Source: an uncultured Collinsella sp. (GTDB lineage: Bacteria; Actinomycetota; Coriobacteriia; Coriobacteriales; Coriobacteriaceae). From it: a stretch of DNA of 64,000 nucleotides. Of this stretch, positions 1-7,557 are shown piece by piece. The DNA lies in NCBI GenBank assembly GCA_902493145.1, contig CABUOA010000002.1, positions 1 through 64,000 on the forward strand, written 5' to 3'. The notes under the pieces are model-generated. The model saw only the letters and a list, made by a program, of their open reading frames with translations. It was not told the DNA's origin and searched no databases. A program made the translations under genes and the position numbers. How positions within the stretch are numbered: position 1 is the first letter of the stretch; every line of letters starts with the position of its first letter.

Positions 1-56
1 AGCGTGAGCGGGTACAGGCGCGTGCCGGACCCGCCGGCGAGGATGATGCCTTTCAT
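1..56 (-). CDS. rmlA: glucose-1-phosphate thymidylyltransferase, N-terminal fragment (runs off the left edge)
   Basis: Only the first 18 codons are inside the window. They read MKGIILAGGSGTRLYPLT, the nucleotide-binding signature at the N-terminus of RmlA/RfbA, which makes dTDP-glucose from dTTP and glucose-1-phosphate as the first step of dTDP-L-rhamnose synthesis. The gene starts 7 bases after the glycosyltransferase stop, in the same operon. A dTDP-rhamnose gene suits the adjacent rhamnosyltransferase-like protein. Other nucleotidyltransferases share this N-terminus, so the exact substrate is inferred. Confidence 0.75.
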   Translation of the reverse strand, partial: MKGIILAGGSGTRLYPLT

Positions 57-63
57 AGCGTTA

Positions 64-1227
64 CTACCTACCGAGGAAAAGGTCTTCATAGCTGTCGGTG
101 ATGGACCGCCACGAATACCGGTCGCGGATAACGGAGGTCGAGGCCGTATCGAGCTCCTCGATCGAGTTTGAGTCCATCATGTCCGCACGGTTAATAAGTT
201 CAGCCAGGTCTCCGGATCCCTTACTCCAATACAGAGCCGAGTCCTCGGCGACCTCGCGGTTGAAGCCGACGTCGAGAAGGAGGTTAAGGCGCGTGGATGC
301 CAGCGCCTCCAGGAGGCTCGGGTTGGTGCCCCCGACCTCATGGCCGTGGAAGTAGCCGTAAGCCTGCTCACGAATCTTCTTTAGGAGCTCCTGGTCGTAG
401 ACGGTTCCCACGAACTTGATGCGTGGGTCGGACTTGAAGTGCGTCTTCCGCTCGAGCTCTGCGAGGAAGGAGTCGTCCACTCCCGTCACGAGCGCGAAAT
501 CCCGCTTGGAGTCGGAAGCCATGAACTCCCGAATCATGGTCTCGTAGTTGTTCTCAGGCACGAAGCGTCCCACAACCAGGTAGTAGCCGTAGGGCTCGAG
601 GCCCTTCTCGGAGAGCCATCCGGTGAACTTGGGGTCGTCGTCAGCGAGCGCGGAGTGCCTGATGTCGGCCCCGTAGGCGATGAAAGTCGTCTCGGGGTCC
701 AGGTCGGCATACTCCCCTCGAATGTACTTCTCGATGTTCTTGGAGTCGCACACCATCAGGTCGGCGTGCTTGACCATCCCGCGTTCCGAGACCTTCCAGT
801 ACTTGCGGACGGGCGCGCTCCACTTGGCGCGCTTCCATTCGTGCCCGTCGGGGTTCACGAGGACCTTGCCGCCAAGGGCGTGGATCCTGTTCACGTACCT
901 GCCGAAGAACGGCCCGATGCGACAGGCCAGCACGTAGACGATGGGGTGCTGGACTCGGTTCTCCTCAATGTAGGCGATGCACCACTTGAGGGCGTCGATG
1001 TCGTAGAAGATCGCCCTCGCGGCACCGACGGGCCTGCGCAGCACGTTGAAGCAGTGCGCCCCGTTGTGCTCGAACTCGCCGACTTGCTCGGCGGAATCCA
1101 CGGCGCACGCCACGTGATATTTGATGTCAGGCGAAACCTGATTCTCGGTCAGCTTCTCCACGAACGTCTCGTAGCCGCCGTAGTTTGCCGGAATCCCCTT
1201 GGATCCGATGATGAAAACATGCTGCAT
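64..1227 (-). CDS. DUF1972-type glycosyltransferase (rhamnosyltransferase-like)
   Basis: A 387-residue cytoplasmic glycosyltransferase. It opens with GSKGIPANYGGYETFVE (about residues 8-24), the hallmark of the DUF1972 domain found in GT4 enzymes such as streptococcal Cps2T/RgpA rhamnosyltransferases. A C-terminal nucleotide-sugar-binding fold covers about residues 215-330 and includes GGTNPSLLEALAS. It probably adds an early sugar, possibly rhamnose, to the lipid-linked unit begun by the upstream sugar-phosphate transferase. Its ATG overlaps the upstream stop by one base (TAATG), which implies translational coupling. rmlA follows directly. The family call is firm; the donor sugar is inferred from context. 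Confidence 0.88.
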   Translation of the reverse strand: MQHVFIIGSKGIPANYGGYETFVEKLTENQVSPDIKYHVACAVDSAEQVGEFEHNGAHCFNVLRRPVGAARAIFYDIDALKWCIAYIEENRVQHPIVYVLACRIGPFFGRYVNRIHALGGKVLVNPDGHEWKRAKWSAPVRKYWKVSERGMVKHADLMVCDSKNIEKYIRGEYADLDPETTFIAYGADIRHSALADDDPKFTGWLSEKGLEPYGYYLVVGRFVPENNYETMIREFMASDSKRDFALVTGVDDSFLAELERKTHFKSDPRIKFVGTVYDQELLKKIREQAYGYFHGHEVGGTNPSLLEALASTRLNLLLDVGFNREVAEDSALYWSKGSGDLAELINRADMMDSNSIEELDTASTSVIRDRYSWRSITDSYEDLFLGR

Positions 1228-1976
1228 TAGTACGCATCGCTCCCGTTGAAGACCTCCAGAACCGTGAGGAAGACGATCTTGAGGTCAGTGACAATTCCGC
1301 GCCTGGCTATGTACTCGAGATCACGGCGGACCATGCCGTCGAAACCAGTTGAGTTACGATCGGTAACCTGCCACCAGCCGGTGATGCCGGGCTTCACGGC
1401 CAAACGTTGCAGGTCGTACTCGGTGTACTCCGCGACCTCATTCGGCAGCGGCGGTCTGGGGCCAACCACGGACATCTGACCCAGAAACACATTCAGGAAC
1501 TGCGGGAACTCGTCGATGGAGTGCTTGCGGATGAACTTCCCGATCTTGGTGACGCGGGGGTCCTCCTTCATTTTGAACATGGCGCCGGCGATCTCGTTTT
1601 GCTCCTTGAGCTCGGCGAGGCGCTCGTCGGCGTCCTTGTACATGGAGCGGAACTTCCACATGCGGAAGGTTGACAGGCTGCCGTCGGGGCAGGTCTGACC
1701 AACGCGGATCTGGCTGTAGAAGGGGTTGCCCTCACTCTCTAGGCGGATGGCCGCGGCAAGCACAAGGCTGGGTACGGCTATGACGGCCAGCACGCAGCCG
1801 CTGAACACGATGTCAAAGGCGCGCTTAACGGCGCGGTAGGCCAGGCGCGAACGATCCCAGTCCACGATGGATTGCATGGCCTTGTAACGGCCGACGCCCT
1901 CGCGCCGGTCCATGGCCTGAGCAATCAGTGCCGCCCCTGCGGGCGCATCCGTTGTATATTGAGTTTTATCCGACAC
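1227..1976 (-). CDS. initiating sugar-phosphate transferase (polyprenyl-phosphate glycosyl-1-phosphate transferase)
   Basis: Bacterial sugar transferase of the WcaJ/CpsE/RfbP C-terminal family. It transfers a hexose-1-phosphate from a UDP-sugar to undecaprenyl phosphate at the inner membrane, starting a capsule or exopolysaccharide repeat unit. The sequence shows one hydrophobic segment (about residues 56-78) after KRAFDIVFSG, then the family motifs FRMWKFRSM, DEFPQFLNVFLGQMSVVGPRP and KPGITGWWQV. It lacks the multi-span N-terminal half of full-length WcaJ, so it is the short form. GTG at 1976 has GGAAGAG just upstream and is preferred; TTG at 1991 is the alternative. Second gene of the operon, after the NusG paralogue. 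Confidence 0.88.
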   Translation of the reverse strand: MSDKTQYTTDAPAGAALIAQAMDRREGVGRYKAMQSIVDWDRSRLAYRAVKRAFDIVFSGCVLAVIAVPSLVLAAAIRLESEGNPFYSQIRVGQTCPDGSLSTFRMWKFRSMYKDADERLAELKEQNEIAGAMFKMKEDPRVTKIGKFIRKHSIDEFPQFLNVFLGQMSVVGPRPPLPNEVAEYTEYDLQRLAVKPGITGWWQVTDRNSTGFDGMVRRDLEYIARRGIVTDLKIVFLTVLEVFNGSDAY

Positions 1977-2042
1977 GTTCTCTTCCAACACTTCGTCCCC
2001 GGGTCGGGGATCCTCCCTGTTCTGAATAGCGACCGTCTGCAG

Positions 2043-2588
2043 CTAAGCGATCGCCTTTTTAAGGTTTCGCGTTACACGCTGCTCGGCCGAAAGCACGGCA
2101 AGACCAACGCGCGTAGTCACGCGTCGACCGCACAGGTCGAGCTCCAAATAAGCAGTGTTTTTGCGTCTGTTAATGGTTTTGATAAGGCCTTCGTGGCCCA
2201 GCAGTGGACCTGCCGTCACTACGACCTGATCACCGTTTTTTAGGGCCTCGCTCATGGGCACAACGCGGTCTCCCCTATGCGTAAAGCTGCCAATAAGCTG
2301 GACCTCTTCTTTTGCCAGCGGCACAAACTGACCGTCCTGGGATAGCACCCGGGCAAAGTCGTCCATGCGAAGCAGATACTGTTGCATGGTACGGGGATCT
2401 GCCGTGTCGCAGATAAGATAACCGGGGAACAGCGGCTTGGTCGTATTGACCCATTCGCCGTGTACCTTGATCTCGGTTTGAAATTGGGGATAAAAGAGCT
2501 CCTGCATGGCGCTTGCCGGCACCATATGCTCGATGCGCTCGCACATTACGTCTTCGCGACCGTTAATGACCTGGATCACATACCACAC
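2043..2588 (-). CDS. NusG paralogue, operon-specific transcription antiterminator (LoaP/RfaH type)
   Basis: A 181-residue NusG-like protein. The N-terminal NGN domain starts MWYVIQVINGRED and includes LFPGYLICD near residue 57. The C-terminal KOW domain contains NGDQVVVTAGPLLGHEG. Housekeeping nusG normally sits beside rplK/secE. This copy instead heads a polysaccharide operon, as specialised paralogues such as LoaP, RfaH and UpxY do; these bind RNA polymerase and suppress termination in long operons. GTG at 2588 is chosen over TTG at 2597 because AAGGGG lies 9 bases before the GTG and directly abuts the TTG. The subfamily is inferred from context. Confidence 0.85.
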   Translation of the reverse strand: MWYVIQVINGREDVMCERIEHMVPASAMQELFYPQFQTEIKVHGEWVNTTKPLFPGYLICDTADPRTMQQYLLRMDDFARVLSQDGQFVPLAKEEVQLIGSFTHRGDRVVPMSEALKNGDQVVVTAGPLLGHEGLIKTINRRKNTAYLELDLCGRRVTTRVGLAVLSAEQRVTRNLKKAIA

Positions 2589-3331
2589 GAGTACCAACCC
2601 CTTGCTGTCTTACGTGTGGCTCACGGGGTTTGGGTATGGCTACGCCAGAGCGCTTGTGCGCGAAGGCGCTCCATATTCAAACCCTGAGCCCAGTCAGACA
2701 AGCACGTGGCTCTGCCCCACCGTGAACGGTATGTATACAAGCAGCGCTGAGGTCACAGGCACGTATCGTAAGAATGCCAGCAACCTCAGCTGACTGCGTG
2801 CGAACCAGTCAAGAGAGTTCAAAAGTGGTCCGCACGCAAACAGCTGAATACTGCTGCGGTTTGTCATGAGAATATATTGCACAGCCTATGGCGAGCTTAT
2901 AAATAGCCACAAAAGCAAGTGCTAAATCGCACATGACAATCGATATTGGAGCTCGTGGTGTTTCTGGCACCGCCGTTACGGCCGGATGCTAATCAACCCT
3001 GCGCTTTATGACTTGCTGGAGCCGTGAGCACAGTTGAACTCATGTAACGTTAGGTATCCTAGCACAAGCTGTTAGTGAAACTGATTTGGGCTGCGTTGGA
3101 CCAAATATCGTTCATTTGACGTGATTAAGGGGGTTGTTTTGGGATGTTGTTCACGTTGGCGCAGGTTATTGGGGTGCTGGCAATAATTAGGTGCGTTCCT
3201 GAAGCCAAACTGGAGCAGCGAGCTGCACTGGTAATTGCGTTTGGATAACAAACTATGTACAGACATGGGAAATAAATTGTGCAACTTTTTGTTGGCGTAG
3301 GTGGGGTTTGTGGCGTGTGGTGTTTCATATG
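2589..3331. other. long intergenic leader upstream of the polysaccharide operon
   Basis: About 740 bases without a convincing gene; the short open frames here have neither good start sites nor recognisable products. Part of it is the probable 5' leader of the minus-strand operon (see the promoter at 2897-2925). A leader of about 300 bases would suit recruitment of a NusG paralogue to nascent RNA or a paused polymerase. Base composition is more AT-rich than in the flanking genes. No ops-type element could be recognised. Confidence 0.4.
2897..2925 (-). promoter_or_regulatory. candidate promoter of the polysaccharide operon
   Basis: On the minus strand TTAGCA (2925-2920) and TTATAA (2902-2897) are separated by exactly 17 bases, a plausible sigma-70-type pair. 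Transcription would start near 2890, giving a leader of about 300 bases before the NusG paralogue. This is pattern-based only. Confidence 0.3.
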
Positions 3332-3363
3332 AAAAAAGGCCTTCGAAATACCGAAGACCTTTG
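3332..3363 (-). terminator. Rho-independent terminator after tRNA-Ala
   Basis: On the minus strand a hairpin with arms AAGGTCTTCG and CGAAGGCCTT and a GTATTT loop is followed by a run of T. It lies 10 bases beyond the tRNA 3' end and separates the tRNA from the downstream leader. Confidence 0.85.
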
Positions 3364-3372
3364 CATTCACGA

Positions 3373-3448
3373 TGGTGGAGACGAGGGGGATCGAACCCCT
3401 GACCTCTTGACTGCCAGTCAAGCGCTCTCCCAGCTGAGCTACGCCCCC
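3373..3448 (-). tRNA. tRNA-Ala (anticodon GGC)
   Basis: A 76-base cloverleaf on the minus strand with encoded CCA. The anticodon stem CTTGA/TCAAG encloses loop CTGGCAG, giving anticodon GGC. The acceptor stem GGGGGCG/CGTCTCC includes the G3-U70 wobble pair that identifies alanine tRNAs. The T-loop reads GTTCGATCC. Confidence 0.97.
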
Positions 3449-3461
3449 GTGACATGGAGAT

Positions 3462-3490
3462 ACTATAGGGGAAGTTGGCACGGCGTGCAA
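3462..3490 (-). promoter_or_regulatory. promoter of tRNA-Ala
   Basis: Minus-strand TTGCAC (3490-3485), a 17-base spacer and TATAGT (3467-3462) lie just upstream of the tRNA 5' end at 3448: a strong sigma-70-type promoter at the expected distance. Confidence 0.75.
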
Positions 3491-3518
3491 GGACTTTTTT
3501 GAGCCAGACTCTAAATGC

Positions 3519-4160
3519 CTATTGATATAGAAAAGCGATGGCGATGCCGGTGTGGACTTGAATCGTGGCTGTTGACCTGACGACGTTGCTAATGCCCGTG
3601 TCGGCTAACAAGCCCAGGGGGGCGTGATCTAGCTCCCATTCTAGGCCGTGTTCGCTTACCTCGGTGTTGGGGGCAATGGCGATGATGGAGAACGTCTTGC
3701 CCTCGGCGCCTTCGATGGCCCACGATTCGCCTGCGCGAAGGATGTGGGAGACTACCTTGTCCTCGGCAATCCAGACGGGAGCATCTTTGTAGTTGGCTAA
3801 TAGGCCTAGGACGCTTAGGGCCATATCGGGGCGGCCGCCGGTGGCGCAAGTCGCAACTACTTCGGCAACCGGCCAGCGGCGTCGGACGGAATCGAGCGCC
3901 AGCGCCAGATCGGTATAGTCCTTGTACGGATCGTGCCGCTCAACTTCAAAGTCGGTAGCGGCATCGACCAAAGCGCGACCTGCATCGCTCACCGTGTCGG
4001 CATCCCCCACATATACGTCGCAACCCAGTCCCGCGCCCAGCAGCGCGTCGAGCCCGCGGTCCACAGCGACAACGTGATCGCACTCCCCCGCTAGCCTACG
4101 CAACAGATCCGTGCTCGCCACCACCGGCGAGCCGCAAACCACTAATACTTTGGAAGCCAC
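3519..4160 (-). CDS. thiamine pyrophosphokinase
   Basis: A 213-residue cytoplasmic enzyme of the ThiN/TPK family, which makes thiamine diphosphate from thiamine and ATP. Family motifs are in order: VGDADTVS at about residue 51 (usually GDFDS), KDYTDLALAL at about 80, GGRPDMALSVLGLL at about 108 (usually GGRxDH) and GISN near the C-terminus. Two positions differ from the usual consensus: Ala/Thr in the first motif and Met for His in the GGRxD motif. Length is normal. It follows the HAD phosphatase gene by 9 bases, so the two are probably cotranscribed. Confidence 0.88.
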   Translation of the reverse strand: MASKVLVVCGSPVVASTDLLRRLAGECDHVVAVDRGLDALLGAGLGCDVYVGDADTVSDAGRALVDAATDFEVERHDPYKDYTDLALALDSVRRRWPVAEVVATCATGGRPDMALSVLGLLANYKDAPVWIAEDKVVSHILRAGESWAIEGAEGKTFSIIAIAPNTEVSEHGLEWELDHAPLGLLADTGISNVVRSTATIQVHTGIAIAFLYQ

Positions 4161-4169
4161 GGCCCTCGC

Positions 4170-4859
4170 CTATCCCTCAAACGAAAGCACGCGGGCCAGA
4201 TCAAGGTCCTCATAGCTGTCGATAAAGATATCGCAGTTGGCACGCACGTCGTCGCGCTTCATGCGGCCGTGCGGGTCATAAATACCAACACGCTTAAAGC
4301 CGGCGGTGTCAGAGCTCTTTAGGCCAAAAACGGCATCCTCAAACACCCACGTGCGCTCAAACTTATGCCCATGGCGCTCCTCCAGGCGGTGAAGCGCCAA
4401 CTCGTACACATCGGGGAACTGTTTGGAGCGTCCCGCCTCGCCGGTGGTGGTCACAAACTCCATGTAGGCATCGAGCCCGGCTCCCGCAAGCGCAGACTTA
4501 ACCAGCTCGGCCGGCGTGGACGTAGCCACGCACATGGCAACGCCCGCCATTTTCGCCTGCTCCAAAAATGCCAGGAGCCCCTCGCGCGGCGGCACCTTGG
4601 AGTAGCCATCGATCAGGATGTCGCCCAGCTCGCGATACAGCTCCTCACCATTCGCACCAATACCCCACGTATCGTGGTAGGCCTGGCACTCGTCCTCCAG
4701 CGAAAGATGCTCAAACTGGGCAAAATCGTCGACCGTCACGTCAACTCCGTGGCGGTGCAATAACTCGGGCTGGGCATAGGCCCAAACGGGGGTGCTATTA
4801 ACCAGTGTGCCGTCGCAATCGAAAATAAAAGCAACGTTGGGGGCGGCGGTCTGGGACAT
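4170..4859 (-). CDS. HAD-superfamily phosphatase / beta-phosphoglucomutase-like protein
   Basis: A 229-residue HAD hydrolase. Motif I is FDCDGTLVNS at about residues 12-21, with both aspartates of the DxD pair. Motif II lies near ATSTPAE and the acidic motif near VFEDAVFGLKSS. A helical cap inserted after motif I marks the beta-phosphoglucomutase/phosphatase branch. ATG at 4859 is chosen because AAAGG sits 7 bases upstream; a TTG at 4880 extends the frame without a ribosome-binding site. It is divergent from glgB and has a LacI-type operator before it, which suggests a role in glucan or sugar-phosphate metabolism. The substrate is unknown. Confidence 0.8.
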   Translation of the reverse strand: MSQTAAPNVAFIFDCDGTLVNSTPVWAYAQPELLHRHGVDVTVDDFAQFEHLSLEDECQAYHDTWGIGANGEELYRELGDILIDGYSKVPPREGLLAFLEQAKMAGVAMCVATSTPAELVKSALAGAGLDAYMEFVTTTGEAGRSKQFPDVYELALHRLEERHGHKFERTWVFEDAVFGLKSSDTAGFKRVGIYDPHGRMKRDDVRANCDIFIDSYEDLDLARVLSFEG

Positions 4860-4880
4860 AAACGAACCTTTCGATGTCAA

Positions 4881-4912
4881 ATGGTAAACATCCTGCTAAA
4901 AACGTTTTACCA
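4881..4912. promoter_or_regulatory. LacI-family operator plus half-site between the HAD gene and glgB
   Basis: The minus strand of 4912-4898 reads TGGTAAAACGTTTTT, centred on CG as in operators of LacI-family regulators such as MalR. A separate half-site ATGGTAAAC lies at 4881-4889. The same 15-mer and the same 9-base half-site recur before the GH13/GH77 gene (14871-14913). No LacI-family gene is in the window, so the regulator is encoded elsewhere. Confidence 0.6.
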
Positions 4913-4943
4913 AACGTCAGACTAACAATCTTGAAACCCTAAT

Positions 4944-4969
4944 TGGTAAAACTGTCAAGAGTTTTACCA
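4944..4969. promoter_or_regulatory. split operator: inverted repeat upstream of glgB
   Basis: TGGTAAAAC at 4944-4952 and its exact reverse complement GTTTTACCA at 4961-4969 flank an 8-base spacer. The arms match the half-sites of the nearby LacI-type operator. The spacer holds tgtcaa, which reads TTGACA (a perfect -35 hexamer) on the minus strand, so binding here could occlude a promoter directed toward the HAD gene. No good -10 was identified. The rest of 4860-5190 shows no gene. Confidence 0.5.
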
Positions 4970-5190
4970 CGGCAATTCTGCCAGTGGTCTAAACATGGCG
5001 CTTACCGATTAAACGCCGCCCTAAAACCACTTTCCTTCATAAAAGTAACGTACAGGTGTTATCGTAGTTTCTGCCGAAAGTTCCACCGAGCACGCGAGGT
5101 GGAACGAATCATAGAACTATCGCCGTCCCTTCGATTCGTGCAGCCTTGGACCTTTCGCATCTAGTCACCAAGGCAACACGCTGCCGCGTC

Positions 5191-7464
5191 ATGATGGGAT
5201 CAAACGTGAGCGATACAAAGCTAAAGCCAACGGCTAAAAAGCCCGCAACCCGTAAAGCCGCCCCGCACGCACCGGAGCTCACCAAGGACGATGTCTACCT
5301 GTTTGGCATCGGCACGTGGGAGCGCAGCTGGGAAAAGATGGGCGCGCACCCCGACACGCAGAACCGTACGCGCGGCTGGCGTTTTTGCGTTTGGGCGCCC
5401 GATGTAAAGAGCGTGCATGTCATTGGCGAATTTAACGACTGGAATGAGGAAGCCAACCCGCTGGTGCCCGTGCATACGAGCGCTATCTGGGAAGGCTTTA
5501 TTCCTGGCGCCGAGCAGGGCCAGCTCTATAAGTATCTCATCGAGACCAACGAGGGCGAAAAGCTCTACAAAGCCGATCCGTACGCCTTTAAGGCCGAGTG
5601 CCCTCCGGGTACAGCCAGCGTGCTGTGGACCCTCGACGGCTATAAGTGGAACGACGCCGCGTGGCTCAAGCGCCGCGCCGGTCACAACCACATGTCGCAG
5701 CCGCTCAACATCTACGAGGTGCATATTGGCTCGTGGAAGCGCCACGGCGATGCGCCGCAGGGCGAGCCGGACGAGTACGGCAACTACCCTGGCCCCATGG
5801 ACCCCTTCCCCGCGCAGCGCGGCGAGTTTTACACCTACGACGATCTGTCGGTAGAGCTCGTGGACTACGTGCGCGACATGGGCTACACGCATATCGAGGT
5901 CATGCCGCTCATGGAGCATCCCTTCGATGGCTCCTGGGGCTATCAGACGACCGGCTACTACGCCGCTACGTCGCGCTACGGCAACCCGCAGCAGCTCATG
6001 CACTTTATCGACGCATGCCACGAGGCGGGCATCGGCGTGATCATGGACTGGGTGCCCGGCGGTTTTTGCGCCGACTCCCACGGCCTTGCCACCTTTAACG
6101 GTCACATGCTGTTTGAGCACGAGATTCACCCCAACTGGGGCACGCATAAGTTCGACTTCGCTCGCGGCGAGGTCCGCTCCTTCCTGGTCTCCAACGTGCT
6201 GTACTGGCTCGAGAGCTTCCACGTTGACGGCATCCGCATGGACGGCGTGTCCAGCATGCTGTACCTCAACTTTGGCATCGACGATCCGGGCCAAAAGAAG
6301 TTCAATAAGTACGGAACCGAGGAGGACCTGGACGCCAGCGCATTTATCCGCCAGGTTAACTGCGCCGTGGAGGCCCACTTCCCTGACGTGATGATGATGG
6401 CCGAGGAGTCCACTGCGTGGCCGCTCGTGACCTACCCGCCGCAGGACGGCGGCCTGGGATTCCACTACAAGTGGGACATGGGCTGGATGAACGACACCCT
6501 GCACTACATGCAGACCGATTTTCCGTGGCGCCCCGGCAACCACGGGCTGCTCACGTTCTCCATCATGTACGCCTTTACCGAGAACTTTATCTGCCCGCTG
6601 AGCCACGACGAGGTCGTGCACGGCAAGTGCTCGCTGATCGGCCGCATGCCGGGCGACTGGTGGCGCCAGTTCGCCGGCCTGCGCACGCTGGCTTTCTACC
6701 AGATGACGCACCCCGGTGCCAAGCTCAACTTTATGGGCAACGAGATCGGCCAGTTTATTGAGTGGCGCTACTACGAGTCCATCCAGTGGTTCCTGACCAA
6801 GGAGTACGAGACCCATCGTCATCATCAGGCGTTTATCAAGGCGCTCAACCACCTGTACACCGCCGAGCCCGCCCTGTACGAGCGCGGCTACACCGACGAC
6901 GGCTTTACCTGGATCGACGCAGACAACTCCAAGCAGTCCATCGTGAGCTTTGTGCGTCAGGGCGAGGACGTCGACGACGACCTGGTGATCCTGATCAACT
7001 TTGACCCGGCGAGCTACGAGAGCTTCCGCGTGGGCGTGCCGCGCGAGGGTGACTGGGAGGTCATCTTTGATTCCGACCGTCCCGAATTTGGCGGCAGCGG
7101 CTATGCCGGCGAGGAGCCCTACACCTGCTCGAGCGAGCCCTATCCCTGGAACGGGCAGATGGACTCCATTGAGATTAAGGTGCCCGGCCTGGCAGGCGTG
7201 GTGCTTAAGCGCCGCGGCCCCAGCAGCTACAAGCCGCCCGTGGTTGAGGAGCCCAAGAAGGCCACGCGCAAGCGCGCGTCGTCGGTAAAGCCCAAGCCCG
7301 CGGCTGCTAAGAAGGCTCCGGCTAAGGCGAATGCCACGACGACCAAGGCCAAGGCTTCCGCAAAGCCCGCTGCTAAGGCTACCGCGACCAAGAAACCGGC
7401 TGCCAAAAAGGGCGCTACCAAGGCAAAGTCTGCTTCTGTTAAGCCGTCTGCCAAGGATGCGTAA
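5191..7464 (+). CDS. glgB: 1,4-alpha-glucan branching enzyme with a basic C-terminal tail
   Basis: GH13 branching enzyme that forms alpha-1,6 branches in glycogen. A CBM48 domain (about residues 60-145, WRFCVWAP and GEFNDWN) precedes the catalytic barrel. The nucleophile is Asp351 in GIRMDG, the acid/base is Glu405 in MAEES, and the third acid is Asp473 in LSHDEVVHG. The enzyme proper ends near residue 686. About 70 further residues are almost only Lys, Ala, Thr, Pro and Ser, resembling a histone H1 tail, which is not usual for GlgB. ATG 5191 is used; GTG 5206, with GATGGGA upstream, is an alternative start. First gene of the glycogen locus. Confidence 0.93.
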   Translation: MMGSNVSDTKLKPTAKKPATRKAAPHAPELTKDDVYLFGIGTWERSWEKMGAHPDTQNRTRGWRFCVWAPDVKSVHVIGEFNDWNEEANPLVPVHTSAIWEGFIPGAEQGQLYKYLIETNEGEKLYKADPYAFKAECPPGTASVLWTLDGYKWNDAAWLKRRAGHNHMSQPLNIYEVHIGSWKRHGDAPQGEPDEYGNYPGPMDPFPAQRGEFYTYDDLSVELVDYVRDMGYTHIEVMPLMEHPFDGSWGYQTTGYYAATSRYGNPQQLMHFIDACHEAGIGVIMDWVPGGFCADSHGLATFNGHMLFEHEIHPNWGTHKFDFARGEVRSFLVSNVLYWLESFHVDGIRMDGVSSMLYLNFGIDDPGQKKFNKYGTEEDLDASAFIRQVNCAVEAHFPDVMMMAEESTAWPLVTYPPQDGGLGFHYKWDMGWMNDTLHYMQTDFPWRPGNHGLLTFSIMYAFTENFICPLSHDEVVHGKCSLIGRMPGDWWRQFAGLRTLAFYQMTHPGAKLNFMGNEIGQFIEWRYYESIQWFLTKEYETHRHHQAFIKALNHLYTAEPALYERGYTDDGFTWIDADNSKQSIVSFVRQGEDVDDDLVILINFDPASYESFRVGVPREGDWEVIFDSDRPEFGGSGYAGEEPYTCSSEPYPWNGQMDSIEIKVPGLAGVVLKRRGPSSYKPPVVEEPKKATRKRASSVKPKPAAAKKAPAKANATTTKAKASAKPAAKATATKKPAAKKGATKAKSASVKPSAKDA

Positions 7465-7521
7465 CAAAGTCGTTACAGCTGTAATACCCGCCCCGCGAGG
7501 GCGTAGGATACATGTCATAAC

Positions 7522-7556
7522 CGTTCCGGGAGAAACATCCCCGGGGGAAAGGAACG
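7522..7556 (+). promoter_or_regulatory. hairpin enclosing the glgP ribosome-binding site
   Basis: CGTTCC (7522-7527) can pair with GGAACG (7551-7556), which contains the end of the AAAGGAA Shine-Dalgarno sequence directly before the glgP ATG. GGGA/TCCC can pair inside the loop. Pairing would hide the ribosome-binding site. The stem is short, so this is only suggestive. Confidence 0.3.
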
Positions 7557-7557
7557 T

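Noticed and set aside
2589..3331. RfaH ops-like element in the polysaccharide leader
   Set aside because: No match to GGCGGTAGCGT or an obvious equivalent on the minus strand; short palindromes seen there are too small to interpret.
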